From the NCBI RefSeq assembly GCF_024170165.1, contig NZ_JALJXP010000014.1, positions 118,984 to 182,983 of the forward strand: a stretch of 64,000 nucleotides of DNA, written 5' to 3'. Positions 49,503 through 57,784 of this stretch are shown here, in pieces (the first letter of the stretch is position 1; every line of letters starts with the position of its first letter). This DNA is from Pseudomonas nitroreducens. GTDB taxonomy: Bacteria > Pseudomonadota > Gammaproteobacteria > Pseudomonadales > Pseudomonadaceae. The notes under the pieces were generated by a model. That model saw only the letters and a program-made list of their open reading frames with translations, was not told the DNA's origin and did no database searches. The translations under genes were made by a program, and so were the position numbers.

Positions 49503-49655
49503 ATGTGCCCTCTGTGCGTATCGACCCTGACGCTGGCAGTCACCAGCGTCCTTTCCGCCGGCGGCGTCAGTGCCTTCGCCGTCACCCGCCTGCGCGGCAA
49601 GCGCCGCGCCCGGCCCAGCGAGCAACGGGATCGCCCCCAGGAGCGTGCGACATGA
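49503..49655 (+). CDS. 50-residue CxxC membrane miniprotein
   Basis: A short gene with an excellent ribosome site (AAGGAGGTGAG, 5 bp before the ATG), ending in ATGA that overlaps the start of the DUF899 gene. The product begins MCPLCVSTLTLAVTSVLSAG: a CxxC motif at residues 2-5 directly before one membrane helix. A basic tail rich in Arg (RLRGKRRARP) follows. Topology suggests the CxxC sits at the membrane face. The strict coupling to DUF899, itself a CxxC protein, suggests a joint redox function. I do not recognise a named family. Confidence 0.75.
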   Translation: MCPLCVSTLTLAVTSVLSAGGVSAFAVTRLRGKRRARPSEQRDRPQERAT

Positions 49656-50449
49656 AACTGGCCAACCAAAGCTCTTCATTTCCGGAGATGCCCCGAGTCG
49701 TTTCCCAGGCCGCCTGGCGGCAGGCACGCCTCCGCCTGCTGGAGCAGGAGAAGGCCGCGACCAGGGCCCGGGACGCGCTCAACGCCCAGCGTCGCGAGCT
49801 GCCAGTGGTGCGCATCGACAAGGACTATCGCTTCGAAGGACCGCACGGCCCATTGCGCCTGCTCGACCTGTTCGAAGGCCGGCCGCAGCTGATCGTCTAC
49901 CACTTCATGTTCCACCGTGACACCGGCCTGGGCTGCGAGGGCTGCTCCTACCTGATCGACAACCTCGGCCGGCTGGAGCACCTGCACGCCCGTGGCACCA
50001 CCTTCGCCATGGTCTCGCGCGCGCCGCTGGAGGAGATCGCGCCGTTCCGCGCGCGCATGGGCTGGCAGTTCCCCTGGTACTCGTCGTTCGGCAGCGACTT
50101 CAACTACGACTTCCACGTCAGCGTCGACGAGTCCGTCGCCCCGGTGGAATACAACTATCGTGACAAGACGGAGCTGGAGCGCCTCGGCCAGGACTACCAC
50201 GTGCGCGGCGAGCAGCCGGGCATGAGCGTGTTCCTGCGCGACGGCGAGCAGGTCTTCCACAGCTACTCGACCTACGGTCGCGGGCTGGAGGCGCCGCTGT
50301 TCACCTACCACCTGCTCGACCTCACCCCGCTGGGGCGCGGCGAAGGCTGGGGCGGCATGCCCGACTACCAGGGCAAGGGCATGAACTGGACGCGCTTCCA
50401 CGACGACTACGACCAGACTCCGGCGCCGCACAGTTGCTGCGGGTCCTGA
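49652..50449 (+). CDS. DUF899 thioredoxin-like protein
   Basis: A 265-residue protein of the DUF899 family (thioredoxin-fold, AhpC/TSA-like). It shows a CEGC motif (Cys95-Cys98) in TGLGCEGCSYLIDNL after strand IVYHFMF, then WQFPWYSSFGSDFNYDFHVS and a C-terminal SCCGS. A disulfide or peroxide reductase role is inferred from the fold only. The start overlaps the miniprotein stop (ATGA), so the two are translationally coupled. Confidence 0.86.
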   Translation: MKLANQSSSFPEMPRVVSQAAWRQARLRLLEQEKAATRARDALNAQRRELPVVRIDKDYRFEGPHGPLRLLDLFEGRPQLIVYHFMFHRDTGLGCEGCSYLIDNLGRLEHLHARGTTFAMVSRAPLEEIAPFRARMGWQFPWYSSFGSDFNYDFHVSVDESVAPVEYNYRDKTELERLGQDYHVRGEQPGMSVFLRDGEQVFHSYSTYGRGLEAPLFTYHLLDLTPLGRGEGWGGMPDYQGKGMNWTRFHDDYDQTPAPHSCCGS

Positions 50450-50472
50450 ACCTTGAGCAAGGAGGAACATCC

Positions 50473-50913
50473 ATGACTGCCGCTGAAAAGAACGCCGCCC
50501 ACGGCGAACTGCACGCGCTGCTGGAAAGCTGGCTGAAAGCCGTGCGCGCCTCGGACGTGGAAGGCATCACCCGCCACTACACCCGCGACATCCTCGCCTT
50601 CGATGCGGTGAAGCAACTGCAGTTCAGGGGCGTCGAGGCTTACGCCAGCCATTGGCGCGACTGCACGCAGATGTGCAGGGAGCCCACCTTCGAGATCCAT
50701 GAGCTGAGCTTCGAGAGCGGCGGCGACACGGCCTTCGGGCACTACCTCGCCTACTGCGGCGGCACCGATGACAAGGGGCAGCACAACGCCTCCTGGGCGC
50801 GGGTCAGCGTCGGCCTGCGCCGCGAGGCGGGGCAGTGGAAGATTGCCCATGAGCATTTCTCGATTCCCTTCGATCCGGCCACGGGGCAACTGCTGTTCGA
50901 TGCCAAGCCCTGA
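50473..50913 (+). CDS. SnoaL/NTF2-like protein (DUF4440-type)
   Basis: A 146-residue cone-shaped NTF2-fold protein (LHALLESWLKAVRASDVEGI at the start; FRGVEAYASHWRDCTQMC; GQWKIAHEHFSIPFD at the end), often described as ketosteroid isomerase-like. It may bind or convert a small molecule; nothing more can be said. The GGAGGA site lies 6 bp before the ATG at 50473. It is the last structural gene before the repeat element and the sigma factor. Confidence 0.83.
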   Translation: MTAAEKNAAHGELHALLESWLKAVRASDVEGITRHYTRDILAFDAVKQLQFRGVEAYASHWRDCTQMCREPTFEIHELSFESGGDTAFGHYLAYCGGTDDKGQHNASWARVSVGLRREAGQWKIAHEHFSIPFDPATGQLLFDAKP

Positions 50914-50960
50914 CGGGTGGTGTCTCCTTTCTCGGTAGAAGCTCCTCGCTGCTCCTGATA

Positions 50961-51111
50961 GTCCGTACTGGGTTTCCCCCTCTCCCTAACCCTCTCCCTG
51001 AAGGGAGAGGGGACTGGTTCGGCACCGGCTGAATCCGTGGCGTCAGCCGGCACGGACAGCTCCCTCTCCCTTCAGGGAGAGGGCGGGGGAGAGGGTGCCC
51101 CCGTACCGGAC
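50961..51111. repeat. long inverted-repeat element, MITE-like
   Basis: A 151-bp stretch with ~50-bp imperfect inverted arms. The left arm runs GTCCGTAC..CCCTCTCCCTAACCCTCTCCCTGAAGGGAGAGGG and the right arm is its reverse image, ending GTACCGGAC. Each arm contains its own CTCCCTGAAGGGAG or CTCCCTTCAGGGAG hairpin. No coding capacity. It could be a non-autonomous mobile element or a REP-type unit; no clear target-site duplication is visible. Confidence 0.7.
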
Positions 51112-51269
51112 TTTGCATAGAGCGCCATGTTCGCGATGCCGCGTTCCTGCTGGCCCCAACGAAACACCCCGCAACGATCCCTCCCGTCGCACCCGTCCGA
51201 CCACCTCCCGCCTTCGCGAAAACCCGTGCAGGATAGGCAGACCTCTTCCATGCCAAGGACCTTCGGCCC

Positions 51270-52523
51270 ATGCACGAGTACGCCCCCCAGCCCCTGCGCG
51301 ACGTGGTGGACGAGGTCTATCGCCGTGAATCGCGCCGGGTGCTGGCCACACTGATCCGCCTGCTGGGTGATTTCGACCTCGCCGAGGAGGCGCTGCACGA
51401 AGCCTTCGTTGCCGCCGTGGACCAGTGGCGGCGCGACGGCGTGCCGGCCAACCCGCGCGCGTGGCTGGTCTCCGCCGGGCGCTTCAAGGCCATCGACGGT
51501 CTGCGCCGGCGCTCGCGCTTCGATGCCTCCCTGACGCAGATCGCCGAGCAACTGGAGATCGACGCGCAATCGGTGGAAGAACTGGCCGATGAAAGCGTCG
51601 AGGACGATCGCCTGCGGCTGATCTTCACCTGTTGCCACCCGGCGCTGCCGGCGGACTCGCAGGTGCCGCTGACCCTGCGCGAAGTCTGCGACCTGAAGAC
51701 CGAGGAGATCGCCCGCGCCTACCTCGCCACGCCCTCGACCATCGCCCAGCGCATCGTCCGCGCCAAGGCGAAGATCCGCGATGCACAGCTTCCCTACCAG
51801 GTGCCGGAAACCGCCGAGCTGCCGGAGCGCCTGGCCAGTGTGCTGCGGGTCATCTACCTGGTGTTCAACGAGGGCTACTCGGCCTCGGCCGGTGATTCCC
51901 TGACGCGCACCGACCTGTCCGCCGAAGCCATCCGCCTCGGCCGGCAACTGCTCGAACTGTTGCCCGAGTCCGAAGTGATGGGCCTGCTGGCGCTGATGCT
52001 GCTGCACGAGTCGCGGCGCGAGGCGCGCACCGCCGAAGACGGCGAACTGGTGCTGCTGGAAAACCAGGACCGCGCGCGCTGGGACCGAGCCCTGATCGGC
52101 GAGGGCCAGCAACTGATCGCGGCGGCGCTCGCCACCCGCCGCGTCGGCCCGTACACCTTGCAGGCAGCCATTTCCGCCGTGCATGCCGCCGCTGCGGACA
52201 TGGCCAGCACCGACTGGACGGAGATCGTCGGTCTCTACGACCTCCTGCTGGCTCTGCAGCCCTCGCCGGTCATCGAGCTCAACCGCGCCGTGGCCCTGTC
52301 CATGCGCGATGGCCCGGAAGCGGGGCTGGTGCAGGTGGACGCCATCCTCGCCCGTGGCGACCTGCAGGATTACCACCTGGCCCATGCCGCGCGCGCCGAT
52401 TTCTGTCGCCGGCTGGAGCGCCGCGACCAGGCGCGCGGCTCCTACGAGCGCGCACTGGAGCTGGCGAAGCTGGAGCCGGAGCGGCGCTTCCTCGAGCAGC
52501 GGATCCGCGAGCTGGACAGCTGA
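51270..52523 (+). CDS. ECF RNA polymerase sigma factor with C-terminal extension (ECF42/DUF6596 type)
   Basis: A 417-residue protein. Sigma region 2 (residues about 10-85; ATLIRLLGDFDLAEEALHEA) and region 4 (about 110-165; LTLREVCDLKTEEIARAYLA) are followed by a ~240-residue helical extension. The extension starts with VIYLVFNEGYSASAGD, the signature of the ECF42/DUF6596 group. No anti-sigma gene is adjacent; in this group the C-terminal domain is thought to control activity and DGPF proteins are the partners. It probably drives the yciI-to-SnoaL genes from the TGTCGA promoter. Confidence 0.9.
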   Translation: MHEYAPQPLRDVVDEVYRRESRRVLATLIRLLGDFDLAEEALHEAFVAAVDQWRRDGVPANPRAWLVSAGRFKAIDGLRRRSRFDASLTQIAEQLEIDAQSVEELADESVEDDRLRLIFTCCHPALPADSQVPLTLREVCDLKTEEIARAYLATPSTIAQRIVRAKAKIRDAQLPYQVPETAELPERLASVLRVIYLVFNEGYSASAGDSLTRTDLSAEAIRLGRQLLELLPESEVMGLLALMLLHESRREARTAEDGELVLLENQDRARWDRALIGEGQQLIAAALATRRVGPYTLQAAISAVHAAAADMASTDWTEIVGLYDLLLALQPSPVIELNRAVALSMRDGPEAGLVQVDAILARGDLQDYHLAHAARADFCRRLERRDQARGSYERALELAKLEPERRFLEQRIRELDS

Positions 52524-52580
52524 ACCAAGCTGTAATATCAAATTGCCAGACCGCATCAGTCAGACCCGCCGACCTCGCCC

Positions 52581-53777
52581 ATGAACGAACCCACGCCACA
52601 CGACTCCCTCTGGGCCGTCTTCCTGATCTTCCTGCGCCTGGGCCTGACCTCTTTCGGCGGGCCGGTGGCGCACCTGGGTTATTTTCGCGAGGAGTTCGTG
52701 AACCGGCGGCGCTGGCTGGACGAGGCGCACTACGCCGACCTGATCGCCCTCTGCCAATTCCTCCCCGGCCCCGCCAGCAGCCAGCTCGGCATGGCCCTGG
52801 GCGCCTTGCGCGCGGGCCACTGGGGCGTGCTGGCGGCATGGATCGGCTTCACCCTGCCGTCGGCCTTGCTGATGCTGTTGCTGGCGCTGGGGCTTTCGCG
52901 GCACGGCCAATGGTTACCGGTCGGTGCCCTGCATGGGCTGATGCTGGTGTCGGTCGCGGTGGTGGCCCATGCCGTGTGGGGCATGGTCAAGTCGCTGTGC
53001 CCGGACTGGCCGCGCCAGGGGCTGATGATCCTGGTGACCGCCGTGGTGCTGCGCTGGCCTGGCGTTGCCGTGCAACTGCTGGTGATCCTCGCGGCTGCGC
53101 TGCTCGGCACGGTCTGGCTGCGGCCGACTGCGGCGAGTGATTCGGCAGGCCCTGGCCATTCCATCTCCCGTCGCCAGGGCAGCTACTACCTGCTGCTGTT
53201 CTTCGTGCTGCTGGCGTTATTGCCGTTGACGGCGGCAGCCTGGCATTCGCCATGGCTGGCACAGTTCGACGCTTTCTACCGTGTCGGCAGCCTGGTTTTC
53301 GGTGGTGGGCATGTGGTGCTGCCGCTGCTGCAGAGTGCGGTGGTCGACTCCGGCTGGGTCGATGCGCAGACCTTCCTCGCCGGCTACGGCGCGGCACAGG
53401 CGTTGCCGGGGCCGCTGTTCACCTTCGCCGCTTTCCTCGGCGCAGCCATCAGTGAACCGGGCGGCGTGACCGGGGCGCTGCTTTGCCTGGTGGCGATTTT
53501 CCTGCCGTCCTTCCTGCTGGTGCTCGGCGCCTTGCCGTTCTGGGAAAGCCTGCGCCGCCAGCATCGTCTGCGCGCGGCGCTGGCCGGGGTGAACGCCGCC
53601 GTGGTCGGCCTGCTGCTGGCGGCGCTGATCCATCCCATCGGCAGCGAAACCATGGTCGGCCTGCTCGATATCTCGCTGGTCGCGCTGGCCTTTGCGCTGC
53701 TGCGCAGTGGCCGGGTTCCGCCCTGGACGCTGGTGCTGCTGGGCGCATTGGGCGGAGGGCTGGCCGGCTCGTTCTAG
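52581..53777 (+). CDS. chrA: chromate efflux transporter ChrA
   Basis: A 398-residue two-domain CHR transporter with about ten membrane helices. CHR motifs are visible in the first half (LGLTSFGGPVAHLGYFREEF; LCQFLPGPASSQLGMALG) and in the second (VFGGGHVVLPLLQ; GYGAAQALPGPLFTFAAFLG). It exports chromate; sulfate analogues are possible substrates. It begins 57 bp after the sigma factor. Its TAG stop overlaps the stop codon of the convergent SDR gene in the palindrome CTAG. Confidence 0.9.
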   Translation: MNEPTPHDSLWAVFLIFLRLGLTSFGGPVAHLGYFREEFVNRRRWLDEAHYADLIALCQFLPGPASSQLGMALGALRAGHWGVLAAWIGFTLPSALLMLLLALGLSRHGQWLPVGALHGLMLVSVAVVAHAVWGMVKSLCPDWPRQGLMILVTAVVLRWPGVAVQLLVILAAALLGTVWLRPTAASDSAGPGHSISRRQGSYYLLLFFVLLALLPLTAAAWHSPWLAQFDAFYRVGSLVFGGGHVVLPLLQSAVVDSGWVDAQTFLAGYGAAQALPGPLFTFAAFLGAAISEPGGVTGALLCLVAIFLPSFLLVLGALPFWESLRRQHRLRAALAGVNAAVVGLLLAALIHPIGSETMVGLLDISLVALAFALLRSGRVPPWTLVLLGALGGGLAGSF

Positions 53778-54547
53778 AGACTGCTCACCAGATGTCCGCC
53801 GTCCACGGCGAGCACTGCGCCGGTCATGAAGGCGCCGGCATCGCTGGCCAGCAGCAGGAAGGGGCCTTCCAGCTCCTTCAATTGGCCGAGGCGGCGCATC
53901 GGCACCGTGTCGCGGATGTAGGCCTGGCCCTTGTCACTGTCGAAGTAGGCATCGTTCATTTCGGTCTTGAAGTAGCCCGGCGCGATGGCGTTGACCCGCA
54001 CGTTGAAGCGCGCCAGTTCCAGCGCCAGTGACTTGCTCAGCTGCACCACGCCGGCCTTGGCTGCGCAGTAGTGGCTGTAGCCGCCGCCCACACGCAGGCC
54101 GAGGATCGAGGCGATGTTGACGATGCTGCCGCCGCGCCCGGCCTTGGCCAGACGCTGCGCCGCGCACTGGGCGACGCGCCAGACGCCGTCGAGGTTGGTG
54201 GACAGCATGGTGCGCCAGTCTTCCTCGCTGACCTCCAGCGCGCGCTGGCCATTGCCGATGCCGGCGTTGTTGAGTACTACCTCGACCACGCCGAACTGCG
54301 CCTCGGCACTGTCGAAGGCGGCCTCGACGCTGGCGCGGTCGGTCACATCCAGCGCCACGGCATGGGCTTCGCCACCGTCGGCACGAATGGCTTCAGCCAG
54401 TTGCGCCAGGCGCTCGGTGCGGCGTGCCGCCAGCACCACGCGGGCGCCAGCGCGGGAGGCCGTGCGCGCCAGATGTGCGCCGATACCGCTGGAAGCGCCG
54501 GTGACCAGTACGGTCCTGCCGGCGAGGGAGAAGAGGTCGTTGCTCAT
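53774..54547 (-). CDS. short-chain dehydrogenase/reductase
   Basis: A 257-residue classical SDR. It has a cofactor-binding TGASSGIG (16-23) and NNAG (93-96), with the catalytic tetrad Asn119, Ser147, Tyr160 and Lys164 all present. Arg42-Arg43 after the second strand favours NADP(H). The substrate is unknown; the sequence is FabG/gluconate-dehydrogenase-like. It is followed on the upstream side by a short gap with a REP palindrome. Confidence 0.9.
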   Translation of the reverse strand: MSNDLFSLAGRTVLVTGASSGIGAHLARTASRAGARVVLAARRTERLAQLAEAIRADGGEAHAVALDVTDRASVEAAFDSAEAQFGVVEVVLNNAGIGNGQRALEVSEEDWRTMLSTNLDGVWRVAQCAAQRLAKAGRGGSIVNIASILGLRVGGGYSHYCAAKAGVVQLSKSLALELARFNVRVNAIAPGYFKTEMNDAYFDSDKGQAYIRDTVPMRRLGQLKELEGPFLLLASDAGAFMTGAVLAVDGGHLVSSL

Positions 54548-54650
54548 GGCTGCACCTTGTTCATCAGAGCGAATTCGCTGACCGCCAAGGTTAGCCCGAG
54601 GTGCTCTCAAGGGCGTGCAGGGTGCGCCATTCGCAGCGCGAATGACGGGG

Positions 54651-54688
54651 CTTTTCGTAGGAGCGAGCAAGCTCGCTGCTACGAAAAG
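54651..54688. repeat. palindromic REP element
   Basis: CTTTTCGTAG-GAGCGAGCAAGCTCGCTG-CTACGAAAAG: 10-bp perfect outer arms around a near-perfect GAGCGAGC/GCTCGCTG inner stem. Same family as the elements at 60803 and 63783. Confidence 0.85.
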
Positions 54689-54696
54689 CTGAAACG

Positions 54697-54721
54697 AAAA
54701 AGCCCGGCACAAGGCCGGGCT
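54697..54721 (-). terminator. Rho-independent terminator of the amidotransferase gene
   Basis: An 8-bp GC stem AGCCCGGC/GCCGGGCT with a 5-base loop, followed on the minus strand by TTTTT, 23 bp after the leftward gene's stop. Confidence 0.88.
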
Positions 54722-54743
54722 CTTTCATGACGCGGGAAGCGAA

Positions 54744-55547
54744 TCAGGCAGCGAGTGCGCGAGCCTGCTTCTTCTTCACCTGCGCGCGGCAAGCATCGCC
54801 GAACGCCTGGAAGATCTTCACCGAATCGGGGTTCTTCGCCGCCTGCCACTCCGGGTGCCACTGCACCGCGAAGAGGAAGGGCGAGAGAGTCGGGGCATGG
54901 ATCGCCTCGACCAGGCCGTCTTCGGCGTGGGCGATGGCTTCGATGCCCTTGCCCAGGTTCTTCAGGCCCTGGCCATGCAGCGAGTTGACGCGGAACTCGT
55001 CACCCAGCAGCTTCTGCAGCCAGCTGCCCTGGACCGGGCGAACGCCGTGGGCCGGGCTGTACTGCACGTCGACCGGGTCTTCGGGATTTTCGCGATGGTC
55101 GTTGAAGCCAGGCTCGGCGTAGACCTTCTGGTAGATATCGCCGCCCAGGGCCACGTTGATTTCCTGCATGCCGCGGCAGATGCCGAAGATCGGCAGGCCA
55201 CGCGCGAGGGCGGCCTTGATCAGCGGAATGTCGAAATTGTCGCGGTCCTTGTCCTGGCCCTTGCCGGGAGTCTGGTTCTCCTGGCCATACAGGGTCGGAT
55301 CGATGTTGCTGCCGGCGCCGGTCAGGTACACGCCGTCGGCCATGTCCAGGTACTGCTCGAGGTCTTCGATGCCGCAGCAGGTCGGTACCAGTACCGGCAC
55401 GCAATCGGACTGTTCAACCAGGGGCACGATGTACTTGTGGGTCATTACCTGATAGTCATGGCCTTTGCGCTCTTGGCTGCCCATGGACATCAGGACGACG
55501 GGTTTGCGGATGGTCTGTTTCTTGTTGCCAATGTTGCTGTTGGACAT
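54744..55547 (-). CDS. peptidase C26 / class I glutamine amidotransferase family protein (PuuD/SpuA-like)
   Basis: A 267-residue gamma-glutamyl hydrolase-type enzyme. The nucleophile elbow IFGICRGMQEIN has Cys124, and His231-Pro-Glu233 in VQWHPEW complete the triad. The family includes PuuD/SpuA, which hydrolyse gamma-glutamyl-GABA in putrescine breakdown. No polyamine genes are nearby, so the substrate remains open. A transcriptional terminator follows. The upstream 384 bp are AT-rich. Confidence 0.85.
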   Translation of the reverse strand: MSNSNIGNKKQTIRKPVVLMSMGSQERKGHDYQVMTHKYIVPLVEQSDCVPVLVPTCCGIEDLEQYLDMADGVYLTGAGSNIDPTLYGQENQTPGKGQDKDRDNFDIPLIKAALARGLPIFGICRGMQEINVALGGDIYQKVYAEPGFNDHRENPEDPVDVQYSPAHGVRPVQGSWLQKLLGDEFRVNSLHGQGLKNLGKGIEAIAHAEDGLVEAIHAPTLSPFLFAVQWHPEWQAAKNPDSVKIFQAFGDACRAQVKKKQARALAA

Positions 55548-55931
55548 ATGTCACCTTTGGACGAGCTGCAGCCCATCGTTTTTGTGCAGGCGCGCAGCGG
55601 AAAGGCGCGCTACCTGAGGCCCCGAGCACTGCCGGGAGCGCACAGAAGGCGAAGTTTCCCGGTCGAAACCTGCCTACCAGCCTGCCAGAGCCGTTAAATA
55701 TGTCAAACGAATTCGACGGAGGGCGTCAAAAATAATGGCCGAAATCTTGTCGGACAATTATTTTAACTATCTGTTTTTGAAGGGATTTTTTAAATAACCG
55801 GACATGCTGAAAAGTCCATTATTTAAAACGCGTGGCGCTAATGGTGAAAAATTCTGCACATTTTTTCATGGCGCTGTTCGGGATCATCCACAGGCGCGCC
55901 GGGCGGCGCGCTCTGCCCTGCGGGTTTGCCG
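55548..55931. other. 384-bp AT-rich intergenic region
   Basis: The stretch 55690-55870 is much more AT-rich than the rest of the window (runs such as GGGATTTTTTAAATAACC). It holds the promoter of the leftward amidotransferase gene and the hairpin at 55788-55828. No ORF of coding character is present. Confidence 0.6.
55788..55828. other. long AT-rich inverted repeat
   Basis: TTTTAAATAA-cc-GGAC, a 10-base loop, then GTCC-a-TTATTTAAAA: a perfect 10-bp AT arm plus a 4-bp GC arm. It lies about 100 bp past the end of the GGDEF gene and 240 bp before the amidotransferase start; terminator, operator or cruciform are all possible. Confidence 0.65.
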
Positions 55932-57602
55932 TCAGTGGCACTCGACGCGGTTGCGGCCGTTCTGCTTGGCCCGGTAAAGGGCGCTGTCGCTGCGCGAGAG
56001 GGCCGCTTCAGCGGAATTGTCGGCGGCCTCCAGGATCGCCACGCCGATGCTGATGGTCAGCGGGATGCGCTGGCCGCCCTGCATCAGAGGCTGGTCGGCG
56101 AGCTGCTGCTGCAGGCGCTGGGCGAAGACCTCGGCGCTGCCCAGGTCGGCATCGCCCAGCACCACGGCGAATTCCTCGCCGCCCATCCGGCCGGCGAAGT
56201 CGACGCGGCGGATGGCCCGTCCGAGGATGCCGGCGAAGTGGCGCAGCGCCTCGTCGCCCACGGCATGGCCCCAGCGGTCGTTGATTGCCTTGAAGTGGTC
56301 GATGTCGCACATCAGGATCGCCGCGCTGTGCTCCATGTTGCGCTGCACGCGGCCCAGTTCGGCCTCGATCAGGTGCATGAAGTGGCCGCGGTTGGGTAGC
56401 TGGGTCAGGTAGTCGGTGGTCGCCAGCAGTTGCAGCTCGGCCTCGATGCGCTTGCGCTCGGTGATGTCGGTGATGAAGCCGTGCCAGATCAGGCTGCCGT
56501 CTTCCATCCGCTTGGGGTGCGCATTGCCTTGCCGCCAGAACACGCCGCGCTCGGGAATCACCACGCGGTACTCATGGCGCCAGGGTTGCATCTGGGTGGC
56601 GGAGTTCTCCAGGGACGCCAGGCAGTTCTCCAGGTCCTCCGGGTGGATCACCTGGCGCAGGAAGCTGGAGTCACTGCGGACTTCGTCGGGCCGCACGCCG
56701 TAGATGTCCAGCACGCCGGCGCTGACATAGGGGAAGGTGCCCGTGCCGTCGGGCAGACGGCGGAACTGGAAGACCATGCCGGGGATTTCGTTGGTCAGGT
56801 CGGTCAGCAACTGCACGCTATCGCGCAGTTTTTCCGCGACCTCGCGCAGGGCGGTGATGTCGGTGGTGGTGCCGAGCATGCGCAGGGCGTTGCCGGCGGC
56901 GTCGCGCTCCACCACCTTGCCGCGGCTGGACACCCAGAGGTAGTGGCCGTCCTTGTGCTGCAGGCGGTGTTCCACTTCGTAGGACTCGGTGTGGCCGTCG
57001 AAGTGCTCGCGCATGGTGGTCTGCACGTAAGCGAGGTCGTCGGGGTGCACGCGGGTGTAGGCGTCATCGATGCAGCTGCCGATCTCGTCGTCGGCGTAGC
57101 CCAGCAGGGATTTCCAGGCGCTGGAGTAGTGGATCTGCCCGGTGGGCACGTGGCGGTCCCAGATACCGGTGCCGCTGCCGTCCACGGCCAGGGCCATGCG
57201 CCGTTCGCTTTCCTTGTGTGGCGCGCGAATGCGTTCGAACAGCGCTTCACCCAGGGCCAGCACGTCTGCCAGCAGCGTCTGCTGTTCCGGGCTGAGTGTT
57301 CTGTCGCCTTTGTCCAGCAGCAGTAACCGGGCCTGGGGGAAACCTTCCTCGTCGCGCAGCGTTTCGCTGGCCAGCAGGTGCAGGTTGCCGCCCTGGAGGT
57401 GCAGGGGGCTGGACGTGGATTCGAGGGATAGCACGGTGGCCAGCGAGAGGGCGCCGGCATTGTCGATGCCCAGCTGGCCGAGCAACTGGCCGCGCATGTC
57501 GATGAGCAGGACGGCGCAATCGCCGCTCGCCTGGCGAGCGAGACGCAGCAGGCCGTCGTATTGCCCGCACTCCTTTACCCCAGGACTACTGGAAGTTCGC
57601 AT
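55932..57602 (-). CDS. PAS-PAS-GGDEF diguanylate cyclase
   Basis: A 556-residue soluble protein. An N-terminal ~125-residue region is followed by two PAS/PAC modules (about 130-255, GTGIWDRHVPTG ... GTTTDITALRE; and about 265-385, ending GFITDITERKRIEAELQ) and a C-terminal GGDEF domain (about 390-553). The active site reads GGEEF, and an RxxD inhibitory site (RRVD) lies five residues before it, so it should be an active, product-inhibited c-di-GMP synthase. It has no EAL domain or membrane segment. It is a single gene; the signal it senses is unknown. Confidence 0.92.
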   Translation of the reverse strand: MRTSSSPGVKECGQYDGLLRLARQASGDCAVLLIDMRGQLLGQLGIDNAGALSLATVLSLESTSSPLHLQGGNLHLLASETLRDEEGFPQARLLLLDKGDRTLSPEQQTLLADVLALGEALFERIRAPHKESERRMALAVDGSGTGIWDRHVPTGQIHYSSAWKSLLGYADDEIGSCIDDAYTRVHPDDLAYVQTTMREHFDGHTESYEVEHRLQHKDGHYLWVSSRGKVVERDAAGNALRMLGTTTDITALREVAEKLRDSVQLLTDLTNEIPGMVFQFRRLPDGTGTFPYVSAGVLDIYGVRPDEVRSDSSFLRQVIHPEDLENCLASLENSATQMQPWRHEYRVVIPERGVFWRQGNAHPKRMEDGSLIWHGFITDITERKRIEAELQLLATTDYLTQLPNRGHFMHLIEAELGRVQRNMEHSAAILMCDIDHFKAINDRWGHAVGDEALRHFAGILGRAIRRVDFAGRMGGEEFAVVLGDADLGSAEVFAQRLQQQLADQPLMQGGQRIPLTISIGVAILEAADNSAEAALSRSDSALYRAKQNGRNRVECH

Positions 57603-57749
57603 CCGATAGCAGCTTCTTCAACGGAGGATGGGCGTGATTCTGGATTGTGCTCCGCGCCGCGCATGCGGCAGGCGGACGCAGGTGGCTTTATGAAATCACG
57701 GCCGGGTGAGCGCCCACAATCTCCACCTGCGACAAGAGCGACGAACGCA

Positions 57750-57777
57750 CCCGCCCACCGGCTCCTCGGTGGGCGGG
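57750..57777 (-). terminator. hairpin terminator of the 114-residue gene
   Basis: An 11-bp perfect GC-rich stem CCCGCCCACCG/CGGTGGGCGGG with a 6-base loop, 8 bp past the leftward gene's stop. T-run weak. Confidence 0.65.
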
Positions 57778-57784
57778 CAGGGCA

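Noticed and set aside
50961..51111. CTCTCCCT repeats considered as a CRISPR array
   Set aside because: Only two inverted copies and no regular spacers.
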